Assembly (NCBI RefSeq): GCF_014084105.1
Contig: NZ_CP048289.1
Location: 1,931,922 to 1,995,921, forward strand
Origin: Streptacidiphilus sp. P02-A3a
GTDB taxonomy: Bacteria > Actinomycetota > Actinomycetes > Streptomycetales > Streptomycetaceae
Direction: 5' to 3'
DNA: 64,000 bases
A model generated the notes under the pieces. It saw nothing but the letters and a program-made list of their open reading frames with translations. It was not told the origin of the DNA and ran no database searches. A program made the position numbers and the translations under genes. Within the stretch, counting starts at the first letter, position 1. Each line of letters opens with the position of its first letter. Of this stretch, positions 17,702 to 25,240 are shown piece by piece.

Positions 17702-18810
17702 CGGTTTCCCTTCGGCCGGGGAGCGGCCGGTGGCCGCCGGGGCGGGTGCGGCGCGGCGACCGCCGGGAGCAGCCCCGCCAGCACCGCCACCGCCGGGAGC
17801 AGCGGCAGCGAGGGGACGGCCAGCGGTACCACCGGCGAGTTCAGCGCGTCGGTGAACGAGGGGCCCAGCGACAGCATGACCGCCGCCACCGCCACGCCCG
17901 AGCCCGCGACCAGCCACTCCCGCAGCGCCCACGGGTCGGGGCGGTAGCGGCTGCGCACCGCCCGCCGCCCGCCGAGCAGCAGTCCGGCGACGGCGGCGAC
18001 CACCCCGGCGGCCAGCAGCGGCAGCGCCCAGGCGGTGCCGTCCGCGCCGAGCAGCCCGTAGGCGGCGACGCAGACGCCGAGCAGCCCGGTGAGCGTCAGC
18101 GCGGCGGTGGTCCGGCGGACGGCGGCGGGGACGTCGGCGGTGCGGCCGAAGCCCCGGGTGTCCATCGCGGCGGCCAGGCTGACGGAACGTTCCAGCGCGC
18201 TTTCGAGAACGGGGATCCCGATGGTGAGCAGTGCTCTCGCGCCGCGCTCGGTGCGTCCGCGCAGGCGGCGGGCGGCGCGCAGCCGCTGCACGTCGGACAC
18301 CAGGTTCCGCGCGAAGGTGAGCGCGACCACCACCGCGACCCCGACCTCGTACAGCGCGCCGGGCAGCGAGCGGAGCAGCCTGGCCGGGTTGGCCAGGGCG
18401 TTGGCGGCGCCCACGCAGACCAGCAGCACGGCCAGCATCAGCGCCTGGTAGAACGCGAACAGCAGCCCTTCGAGGCTGACCGGCCCGCCGATCTGCACGC
18501 CGTGCGCCCAGTCGGGCAGCGGCACCCGGGGCAGGGTGACCAGGACGTGGGTGCCGGGGATGTCCGAGCCGAGGACGGCGAAGAACACCATCCGGATCAG
18601 CAGCACCAGCAGGCCCAGCCTGAGGAAGACGCCGTAGGCGTGGGCCCACGGCGCGTCGGTCCTGCGGGCCGCCACCACGTGGCCCGCGACGGCCGCGATC
18701 AGCAGCAGGAGCAGCGGGTTGGTGGTGCGGGAGGCGGCCGTCGCCAGCCCGAGGGCCCACAGCCACCAGGCACCCGGATGGAGGTGCCTGGTGGGCGGCG
18801 GCGTGCGCAT
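17698..18810 (-). CDS. ECF transporter T component (CbiQ-like)
   Basis: The 370-residue membrane protein contains the EcfT coupling region with AMDTRGFGR, an Ala-Arg-Gly motif of the type that contacts the ATPases, following the helical segment LTIGIPVLESALERSVSLAA. About seven hydrophobic segments are visible. It joins the ATPase dimer to the S component. The gene overlaps the ATPase gene by 4 bp and follows the second surface protein gene after 82 bp. Confidence 0.88.
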   Translation of the reverse strand: MRTPPPTRHLHPGAWWLWALGLATAASRTTNPLLLLLIAAVAGHVVAARRTDAPWAHAYGVFLRLGLLVLLIRMVFFAVLGSDIPGTHVLVTLPRVPLPDWAHGVQIGGPVSLEGLLFAFYQALMLAVLLVCVGAANALANPARLLRSLPGALYEVGVAVVVALTFARNLVSDVQRLRAARRLRGRTERGARALLTIGIPVLESALERSVSLAAAMDTRGFGRTADVPAAVRRTTAALTLTGLLGVCVAAYGLLGADGTAWALPLLAAGVVAAVAGLLLGGRRAVRSRYRPDPWALREWLVAGSGVAVAAVMLSLGPSFTDALNSPVVPLAVPSLPLLPAVAVLAGLLPAVAAPHPPRRPPAAPRPKGNR

Positions 18811-18892
18811 GGTGAGACGTCCTGACGGTGCTGATCGTTGCCGACCGCCCGGTGCGGGGGCGGACGGAGCGGCGGGGTCGGCGGGCGGGGTG

Positions 18893-19552
18893 TCAGTCGC
18901 GCCTGCGGCGGGTCCGCCGGAAGCTCAACCAGCCGAGACCGGCGATCAGGATCGCGCCGATGATCCAGCTCACCGTCTTCTGGCCCTTCCCGCGGATGAC
19001 CACCGGGGCGGCCCCGGGGCTGCTGCTCGCGGCGGCGGCGGTGCCGCTGCCGCTGACGACCTGGCCGCAACCGCTCTGCGGGTAGCCGGAGATGGCGCAG
19101 AGCATGCCGCTGGCGTCATAGCGCAGCGGCGGCTCGGACACCGCCAGCAGCTGCGCGGAGCTGGAGTCCGCGGCCAGCGTCACGCAGCGGACGACGGTGG
19201 CGGGCGGGACGGCGCCGGTACCGGCGTCGGCGGCCGTCCCGTAGTCGATCACCACCGCGACCCGCTTCTTGCCGCTGACGGCGGGCGTGTGGGCGCAGGC
19301 GGTGGCGAAGTCCGGCGCGGTGCGCGGCTTCGCGGTGTCGTCGCTGCCGCTGCTGACGCCGAAGCGCCAGCCGTCCACCGAGCCGTCGGCCGGGACGAAC
19401 GTGTTCGGGTCCGACTGCTGGTACGTCCAGCCGTTGCCGGTCCCCTCCCAGAACGCCCAGTAGCGGTAGCTGGCGGCGGAGGCGGGGACCGCGGACAGCA
19501 GCAGTGCCGCCGCTGCCAGGATCACTGCCGAAAAAATCTGACGGAATGTCAT
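18893..19552 (-). CDS. Secreted, C-terminally anchored protein of the ECF operon
   Basis: The 219-residue protein has a signal peptide (MTFRQIFSAVILAAAALLLSA, cleavage near VPASAAS), a globular domain with the aromatic start YRYWAFWEGTGNGWTYQQSDP, four cysteines, and a C-terminal membrane helix followed by FRRTRRRRD. This is an extracytoplasmic domain held in the membrane. Its ATG overlaps the stop of the toroid protein gene by 4 bp. Together with that protein it probably collects the substrate outside the cell (inference). Homologues sit beside the same ECF genes in Streptomyces. Confidence 0.75.
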   Translation of the reverse strand: MTFRQIFSAVILAAAALLLSAVPASAASYRYWAFWEGTGNGWTYQQSDPNTFVPADGSVDGWRFGVSSGSDDTAKPRTAPDFATACAHTPAVSGKKRVAVVIDYGTAADAGTGAVPPATVVRCVTLAADSSSAQLLAVSEPPLRYDASGMLCAISGYPQSGCGQVVSGSGTAAAASSSPGAAPVVIRGKGQKTVSWIIGAILIAGLGWLSFRRTRRRRD

Positions 19553-20991
19553 GAACGCTTGCCCTTGGCCCGGTTGTAGCTGAACAGGGTCCCACCGGCG
19601 ATGGCGGCGACCAGGACCGCGGCGAATATCCACCACGGCGAGAGGCCCTTGCCGCTGGACTTCGCCGCGACGTTCGCGGCGGCGGCCGGGGTGCTCGGAA
19701 CGGCGGCCGGGGTGGCCGCCGGGGCGGGGCCGATCGCGATCAGCTGGGCGACCAGGTCGGTGGTGCCGAACTCGTGCGGGTTCAGGCCGGTCGCCCGGGC
19801 GTCCAGGATCAGCAGTGCCAGCGCGGAGGACAGCGGCACCCCGTTCTGGCCCTGGATCCACGCCTCGCCGTTCTCCCGCAGCCACTGCACCGCGCTCGCG
19901 GCCGGGGCGGACCAGCCGTCGTCGGCGAGCGAGAGCGCGGCCCAGGCGGTGCTGGAGTAGTCGGGGGCGGCCGAGGCGCCCGCGAGCGCCGCCGAGATGT
20001 GGGCGCCGCCGGCGGCGATCCGCTTCGCCAGGTACTGGGCGGCGGCCTGCTTGGAGTCGGAGCAGTCGGCCGAGGGGGTGGCCGCGGCGGCCCCGGTCGC
20101 CGCCGGGCCGGTCGCCCCCGGGCCGGGCAGGAACCCGCCCGCCGCGCCCAGCGCGGCCTGCGCGCTGGCGGCGTCGTTGGCGACCAGCTTGCCGCTGCCG
20201 CTCGGCTGGTAGGCGAACCCGCCCTGCTGGGCGGCCGGGGCGGAGCAGCCGAGCTGGAACGAGTCCAGGCCCTGGATGCCGCTGCGGCCGTCCTTGACCA
20301 CGGTGCCCGGGTCGGTCCTGGCGGCCTCCAGCGCGGAGACGGCCAGCCCGGTGGAGTTGGCGTCGCTGGCGGTGCCCGGGTTGTAGGACCAGCCGCCGTC
20401 CCGGTTCTGGATCTTCCGGTACCAGGCCACGGCCCGGCTCACGGCGGCGTCCTGGCCGCCGACGGCGACCAGCGCCTGCACGGCCATCGAGCTGCTGTTG
20501 CTGTCCTCCTGGGAGGGCGTGCAGGGCTTGGCCGGGTCCGCCCGGTAGGACTCCCAGCCGCCGTCCGCGCACTGCTGCCCGGTCAGCCAGGAGACGGCGG
20601 AGACGGCCGGGGTCACCCCTTCGGCGCGCAGCGCCATCAGGCTCAGGCCCTGCCGGAAGACCGCGTCGTAGGTGGGGGAGGTGGCGCCGTACAGCCCGGC
20701 GGGCAGCGGGGCGGCGCTCGCGGCCGCACTCGTCGGGGCACTGGCACTGGCACTGGCACTGGCACTGGCACTGGCACTGGCACTGGCGCTGGCGGCGCCA
20801 CTGGCACTGGCGCTGGGGGCGGCACTGGCGCCGGCCGTCGGTGCCGCGCCGCTCAGCGTCGCGCTCGGGAGGTCGAGGCCCATGATGCCCGGCGTCGGTG
20901 CGGCGCTTCCGGCGGCGAAGGCCGGCGCGGCGGTGGCGGTGAACACGGCGGCGGTCAGGGCGATGGCGCTGATGCGGGCGGCGCTGAGCAT
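19549..20991 (-). CDS. Secreted alpha/alpha-toroid (prenyltransferase-repeat) surface protein
   Basis: The 480-residue protein has a signal peptide (MLSAARISAIALTAAVFTATAA, cleavage near APAFAAG), a Ser-Ala repeat tract encoded by a perfect DNA hexamer repeat, then repeats of the prenyltransferase/squalene-oxidase toroid type (QQCADGGWESY, QNRDGGWSYNPG, GGFAYQPSGSG). A C-terminal helix (WWIFAAVLVAAIAGGTLF) and basic tail anchor it. Similar toroids bind cobalamin in transcobalamin and intrinsic factor, so substrate capture for the ECF importer is a reasonable guess. The start at 20991 is chosen because it begins the signal peptide; upstream in-frame codons to 21078 would bury it. Confidence 0.78.
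   Translation of the reverse strand: MLSAARISAIALTAAVFTATAAPAFAAGSAAPTPGIMGLDLPSATLSGAAPTAGASAAPSASASGAASASASASASASASASASAPTSAAASAAPLPAGLYGATSPTYDAVFRQGLSLMALRAEGVTPAVSAVSWLTGQQCADGGWESYRADPAKPCTPSQEDSNSSSMAVQALVAVGGQDAAVSRAVAWYRKIQNRDGGWSYNPGTASDANSTGLAVSALEAARTDPGTVVKDGRSGIQGLDSFQLGCSAPAAQQGGFAYQPSGSGKLVANDAASAQAALGAAGGFLPGPGATGPAATGAAAATPSADCSDSKQAAAQYLAKRIAAGGAHISAALAGASAAPDYSSTAWAALSLADDGWSAPAASAVQWLRENGEAWIQGQNGVPLSSALALLILDARATGLNPHEFGTTDLVAQLIAIGPAPAATPAAVPSTPAAAANVAAKSSGKGLSPWWIFAAVLVAAIAGGTLFSYNRAKGKRS
20737..20784. repeat. Hexamer GGCACT x8 inside the toroid gene
   Basis: Eight perfect tandem copies of GGCACT, followed by degenerate ones to about 20816, encode the alternating Ser-Ala tract on the minus strand. 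Because the unit is 6 bp, copy-number changes keep the frame, so the linker can vary in length by slippage. Confidence 0.9.
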
Positions 20992-21169
20992 GGTGGGCAG
21001 TGCCTTTCGGGAGTGGTGGGCGATCCGTGGACCTCGACGGGGCCGCTCGCACCGGTTTCCCTGCCAGGACGCGATCAAGTTGTCGGGACACTGTAGCCGT
21101 CGGCCCTGAGCGGCCGTCGGCCAGCCCCGGGGTCCGGCTCCGCGGCCCGGGCCCGCCCGCCGCGGCCGC

Positions 21170-22378
21170 TCACAGCGCCCGGTGCAGCGCCGGGTCGGTG
21201 CCCGGGACCTCCTCGGCGAGACCGGTCCTGACCAGCCGCCGCAGGTGCGCGGCGGCCTCGGAGAGCGCCAGGTGGCGGGCCAGGAAGCCGAGCTCGGACC
21301 ACGGCCGGTTCCAGTGCATGCCCTGCGCGGCCTGCCAGAGTGTCAGTGGTCCGTGCTTGAGTGCTACGTGCAGCTCGGCCAACCGGTCCGCGTGGTGGTC
21401 GAGCAGCGCCCGGACGCGCGCGGGCGCGTCGGTGAAGCGGTACTGGTGCGCGGGCAGGATCTCCTGCGGCGCGAGGGCGGCGATGCGTTCCAGCGAGTCG
21501 AGGTAGTCGCCGAGCGGATCGGTCGGCTCATCGCCCGGGTTCTCCGGGTAGAGGCTGACCACAGGGCTGATCGTGGGAAGGAGGTGGTCACCGGAGAGCA
21601 GTCGACTGGGGCGGCCCGGTTCGTCGAGATACAGGCAGACATGCCCGGGGGTGTGCCCCGGAGTCCACAGCACCCGCACGTCGCGCCCGGGGACCCCGGC
21701 CGATTCGCCGTGCGCCAGCTCGCGGTCGGGCAGCGCGTCGGCCAGGGCGACGCCGCTCCGGCGCGCGTGGGCGTCGTCGTCGGCGGCCCTGTCCGTGCCG
21801 CCGCCGGTGCCGCCGTCGCGGTCGGTGCCGCCGGCGCCGTCGCGGTCGTCCGTGGGGGAGCCGCCGAGGCCGCGCAGGGCCGCCAGGTGCTCCTCCGGCA
21901 CGCCCGCGTGCCGCATCGACCGGGCCATCCGGTCGATCCAGCGTGACGCGGGAGCCCCGGCGATCGCCCGGACCACGGCCGCCTCCGCGCCGTGCATGGC
22001 GATCCAGGCGCCGGACTGCTCGCGGACGTGCGCGGACAGGCCGTGGTGGTCCGGGTGGTGGTGGGTGACCAGGATGCCGTGGACCTCGGCCAGGCCGAAA
22101 CCGGCCGCCCCGAGCCCGTCCGCCAGCGCGGCGCGCCCGGTGGGGTCGTCCCAGCCGGTGTCCACCAGTACCGGGCCGCGCTCCGTCTCCAGCGCGTACA
22201 CCAGCGTGTAGCGCAGCGGGTTGTCCGGGATCGGCACCGGGATGCTCCACACCCCGCCGCCGAGCCGCTGCACCGGCGGCAGCGTCCGGCCGCGCCAGGC
22301 CAGCCGGTCGGGCGCGGACTGCTCGGGGCCGGACAGCTGGGGATCGGACTGCTCGGGGCCGGGCTCCTCGGCGGGCAT
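21170..22378 (-). CDS. MBL-fold metallo-hydrolase
   Basis: The protein of about 400 residues has the metallo-beta-lactamase motif THHHPDHHGL near residue 110, a later His in TPGHTPGHVCLY, Asp in LLSGDHLLP and a final His in ILPAHQYRF. An insert rich in Gly/Asp (about residues 180-210) is low complexity. A C-terminal winged-helix-like stretch (HLRRLVRTGLAEEV) matches the LACTB2-like branch. ATG 22378 has GAGAGGA upstream; the frame's earlier start at 22456 would overlap the KstR-type box at 22438-22451. That box lies 60 bp upstream, divergent from the aldehyde dehydrogenase, so the gene is probably in the steroid regulon. Confidence 0.85.
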   Translation of the reverse strand: MPAEEPGPEQSDPQLSGPEQSAPDRLAWRGRTLPPVQRLGGGVWSIPVPIPDNPLRYTLVYALETERGPVLVDTGWDDPTGRAALADGLGAAGFGLAEVHGILVTHHHPDHHGLSAHVREQSGAWIAMHGAEAAVVRAIAGAPASRWIDRMARSMRHAGVPEEHLAALRGLGGSPTDDRDGAGGTDRDGGTGGGTDRAADDDAHARRSGVALADALPDRELAHGESAGVPGRDVRVLWTPGHTPGHVCLYLDEPGRPSRLLSGDHLLPTISPVVSLYPENPGDEPTDPLGDYLDSLERIAALAPQEILPAHQYRFTDAPARVRALLDHHADRLAELHVALKHGPLTLWQAAQGMHWNRPWSELGFLARHLALSEAAAHLRRLVRTGLAEEVPGTDPALHRAL

Positions 22379-22437
22379 GCTGCCGTCCTCTCCCGCCGGG
22401 TCGGCGAGCACGAGCGAACGCCCGCCAGTACCAGGAC

Positions 22438-22451
22438 TAGAACGCGTTCTG
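22438..22451. promoter_or_regulatory. KstR-type box, MBL hydrolase side
   Basis: TAGAACGCGTTCTG matches TnnAACnnGTTnnA except the final A, and is nearly palindromic. It lies between the divergent hydrolase and aldehyde dehydrogenase genes. Confidence 0.7.
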
Positions 22452-22514
22452 TTCATGATGCAACGAATCGGAACTAGTCGGGGAGCCTACTGCATGGCCG
22501 TTGCCCCCGATAAC

Positions 22515-22534
22515 TAGAACTGGTATCAGTTCTA
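22515..22534. promoter_or_regulatory. TAGAACTG/CAGTTCTA palindrome, aldehyde dehydrogenase side
   Basis: TAGAACTG (22515-22522) and CAGTTCTA (22527-22534) are perfect complements around GTAT. The first 14 bases also fit the KstR consensus except one position. It ends 42 bp before the aldehyde dehydrogenase ATG. Confidence 0.65.
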
Positions 22535-22576
22535 TGGAGGGTCAATGATGACAACCCGTCAGTAGGGAGTCCGGAC

Positions 22577-24055
22577 ATGACCGGGGTAGTGGAGTACAGC
22601 GAGCTCGTCATCGGCGGGGAACTGGTCGCTCCGGCCGGGACCGAGGTCATCGAGGTGGTCTCGCCGCACACCGAGCAGGTCATCGGCCGGGTGCCGCACG
22701 CCGCCCGGGCGGACGTCGACCGCGCGGTCGCGGTCGCCCGCCGGGCCTTCGACGAGGGCCCCTGGCCCCGGCTGCCGCTGGAGGAGCGGCTGGCCGTCTG
22801 CGCCCGGATCAAGGACGGCATCGCCGCCCGCGCCGAGGAGATCGCCCGCTGCATCAGCTCGGAGAACGGCTCCCCGTACTCCTGGAGCATCCTGGCCCAG
22901 GCCTACGGTCCGATGATGATCTGGGACGCGGCCATCGCCACCGCCCGCGGCCTGGTCTTCGAGGAGCACCGGGCCGGGGTGCTCAACCCGCTGCTGGTGC
23001 GCCGCACCCCGGTCGGCGTGGTGGCCGCCGTGGTCCCGTGGAACGTTCCGCAGTTCGTCGCGGCGGCCAAGCTCGCCCCGGCGCTGATCTCCGGCTGCGC
23101 GGTGGTGCTCAAGCCCTCGCCGGAGACCCCGCTGGACGCCTACCTGCTGGCCGAGATCTGCCGTGACGCCGGGCTGCCCGAGGGCGTGCTCAGCGTCCTG
23201 CCCGCCGACCGCGAGGTCAGCGAGTACCTGGTGGGCCATCCCGGCATCGACAAGGTCTCGTTCACCGGCTCCGTCCCCGCCGGAAGGCGGGTGATGGAGG
23301 TCGCCTCGCGCAACCTCACCCGGGTCACCCTGGAACTCGGCGGCAAGTCCGCCGCGATCGTGCTGCCCGACGCCGACCTGGACGCCGCCGTGCCCGGCCT
23401 GATCGGCTCCGCCTTCATGAACAACGGCCAGGCCTGCGTGGCGCAGACCCGGATCCTCACCGCCCGCGGCCGCTACCAGGAGACCGCCGAGCGGCTGGTC
23501 GCCGCGATCGGCGGGCTGGTCACCGGCGACCCGCTGGACCCGGCCACCACCGTCGGCCCGCTGGTGGCCCGCCGCCAGCGGCAGCGCAGCCTCGACTACA
23601 TCCGGATCGGCCAGGAGGAGGGCGCCAAGGTCCTCGCCGGTGGCGGCGCCCCCGCCGACCAGCCCACCGGCTGGTACGTCGAGCCGACGCTGCTGGGCGA
23701 GGTCGACAACCGGATGCGGGTCGCCCGCGAGGAGATCTTCGGTCCGGTGATCTGCCTGATCGGCTACGAGGACGAGGCGGACGCGGTGCGGATGGCCAAC
23801 GACTCCGACTACGGCCTGTCCGGCAGCGTCTGGTGCGGCGACGTCGGGCACGGCATCGAGGTCGCCCGCCGGGTGCGCACCGGCACCTACTCGGTGAACA
23901 CCTTCGGGCTGGACTTCAACGGGCCCTTCGGCGGCTTCAAGAACTCCGGCATCGGCCGCGAGTTCGGCCCGGAGGCGTTCGCGGGCTTCCTGGAGTACCA
24001 GACCGTCTGCCTCCCGCAGGGCTACCAGCCGCCGACGGCGGGCGGCGAGGCCTGA
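22577..24055 (+). CDS. Aldehyde dehydrogenase
   Basis: The 492-residue protein has VVPWNVPQF (cofactor region), FTGSVPAGRRV, the catalytic Glu in TLELGGKSAAIVLP and the nucleophilic Cys in NNGQACVAQT. EEIFGPVICLI and NTFGLDFNGPFGGFKNSG complete the NAD(P)-dependent ALDH pattern. AGGGAG precedes the ATG. With the CYP125-like oxidase and the ferredoxin encoded directly after it, it could turn the C26 aldehyde of the sterol side chain into the acid. KstR-type sites in front support control by the nearby TetR repressor. Confidence 0.9.
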   Translation: MTGVVEYSELVIGGELVAPAGTEVIEVVSPHTEQVIGRVPHAARADVDRAVAVARRAFDEGPWPRLPLEERLAVCARIKDGIAARAEEIARCISSENGSPYSWSILAQAYGPMMIWDAAIATARGLVFEEHRAGVLNPLLVRRTPVGVVAAVVPWNVPQFVAAAKLAPALISGCAVVLKPSPETPLDAYLLAEICRDAGLPEGVLSVLPADREVSEYLVGHPGIDKVSFTGSVPAGRRVMEVASRNLTRVTLELGGKSAAIVLPDADLDAAVPGLIGSAFMNNGQACVAQTRILTARGRYQETAERLVAAIGGLVTGDPLDPATTVGPLVARRQRQRSLDYIRIGQEEGAKVLAGGGAPADQPTGWYVEPTLLGEVDNRMRVAREEIFGPVICLIGYEDEADAVRMANDSDYGLSGSVWCGDVGHGIEVARRVRTGTYSVNTFGLDFNGPFGGFKNSGIGREFGPEAFAGFLEYQTVCLPQGYQPPTAGGEA

Positions 24056-24288
24056 TGGGCGACCGGTGGCGGGTGGAGGTGGACCGGTCGCTGTGCATCG
24101 GCTCGGGGCTGTGCGCCGCCGCCGCGCCGGACGGCTTCCTGCTGGACGCGGCCCGGCAGTCGCACCCGGCCCGGGCGGAGGCGGACGCCTCCGAGGCGCT
24201 GCTGGCCGCGGCCGAGGGCTGCCCGGTCGAGGCGATCACGCTGCTGCTGTCCGGCACCGGCGAACCGGTCTTCCCGCCCGAGGAGTGA
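24055..24288 (+). CDS. 3Fe-4S-type ferredoxin
   Basis: The 77-residue protein has VDRSLCIGSGLCAAAAP and, 40 residues on, AAEGCPVEAI: three Cys with Gly where a fourth is found in 4Fe-4S forms, the pattern of streptomycete P450-partner ferredoxins. Its ATG overlaps the aldehyde dehydrogenase stop by one base (TGATG), so it is translationally coupled. It probably delivers electrons to the CYP125-like P450 at 11.8-13.1 kb, although that gene is 11 kb away. Confidence 0.9.
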   Translation: MGDRWRVEVDRSLCIGSGLCAAAAPDGFLLDAARQSHPARAEADASEALLAAAEGCPVEAITLLLSGTGEPVFPPEE

Positions 24289-24313
24289 GCCCCGCGGTCG
24301 GCACCGGTCGGGC

Positions 24314-24907
24314 CTACTCGCCGAGCAGGCGGCAGGCGGTCTCCAGGTCGATCCGGACCTGGGCGATCGACGCCCGCCCGGAGAGCCAGCTGACCAGCGC
24401 CGAGTGCCAGGTGTGCTCGATCACCCGAACGGCCGCCAGCTGGTCGCGACTCGGCGGCAGGTCGGCGCCCATGGCGTCCACGATCAGCGCCGTGGTCAGC
24501 CGGGTGACCTGGTCCACCTCGGCGCTGACCGAGCGGTCGGCGAAGGTCAGCGCCCTGACCATGGCCTCCGCCAGCTGCGGCTCGCGCTGCAGGCCGCGGA
24601 AGGTGCGCATCAGCGTCTCGGTCACCCGGGCCCCGGGTGTGTCGCCGACCGGCGGATGCTTGCGCACCGCGTCCTGGGTCAGCTGGAGCTGGTCCTGCAT
24701 GGTCGCCACCAGCAGGTGCACCTTTGACGGAAAGTAGCGGTACAACGTGCCCAGGGCCACCCCGGAGCTCTCGGCGACCTCGCGCATCTGCACCGCGTCG
24801 AAGCCGCCGCGCGAGGCGAGCTGGGCCGCCGCGTGCAGGATCCGGCGGCGGCGGGCCTCCTGCCGCTCCGTCAGCGGCGGTGTGGAGGGCCTGGGGTTGG
24901 TGGTCAC
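24314..24907 (-). CDS. kstR: TetR-family repressor, KstR-like
   Basis: The 197-residue protein is close in length and pattern to mycobacterial KstR (about 199 residues), which represses cholesterol genes and is released by steroid-CoA intermediates. The HTH region AAQLASRGGFDAVQMREVAE and GVALGTLYRYFPSKVHLLVA agree almost word for word with the family, and the ligand domain shows LAEAMVRALTFADRSVSAEVDQV. GTG 24907 is chosen: GGGGGGA lies upstream and the length then fits the family; the frame stays open to 25072. It converges on the ferredoxin gene. KstR-type boxes occur around the genes at 13, 22, 25 and 39 kb. Confidence 0.85.
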   Translation of the reverse strand: MTTNPRPSTPPLTERQEARRRRILHAAAQLASRGGFDAVQMREVAESSGVALGTLYRYFPSKVHLLVATMQDQLQLTQDAVRKHPPVGDTPGARVTETLMRTFRGLQREPQLAEAMVRALTFADRSVSAEVDQVTRLTTALIVDAMGADLPPSRDQLAAVRVIEHTWHSALVSWLSGRASIAQVRIDLETACRLLGE

Positions 24908-25112
24908 GTGCGGTCCCCCCGTCTGCTGGCGCCCCGGGGCTGCCGGCACCCCGGGTCGGTCGGCGCCCCGGAATGCACGGGCGGCCGGAGTCCTCGGCCG
25001 TCCGGCGTCGCCCATGATGGCGCAGAGCGGCAGGGTGGCGCGAATCACCCGCCCTGCCCCCGAGAGCACCACTACGGGCCGGTAACCTCAAGGTCTTCAA
25101 CTGCTCCATCAT

Positions 25113-25126
25113 TGGAACGTGTTCTA
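25113..25126. promoter_or_regulatory. Perfect KstR-type box between kstR and a glycosyltransferase gene
   Basis: TGGAACGTGTTCTA matches TnnAACnnGTTnnA at every informative position. It lies in the 333-bp gap between the divergent kstR-like gene (start 24907) and the glycosyltransferase gene (start 25241), about 206 and 115 bp from the starts. Autoregulation of the repressor is the simplest reading. No other clear feature is seen in the gap. Confidence 0.75.
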
Positions 25127-25240
25127 GATTACCCTGACGAGGACGGCTGTCGGGAGTACCCGGAGCTGGTGGCGCGGACAACACGACGGTACTGACTGAT
25201 CAGCGGTTTTTGCAGGTTCTCGCGGAGGAGACGACCCCAG

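Noticed and set aside
16052..18766. Single 904-codon frame covering the ECF ATPase and part of the T component
   Set aside because: Only the part from ATG 17701 matches a protein family; the rest is a shadow of the T component gene, which has its own motifs in another frame.
21000..21169. Cobalamin riboswitch ahead of the ECF operon
   Set aside because: I looked for the B12-box-like core (GCCACTG with its partner stems) between 20992 and 21169 and did not find it.
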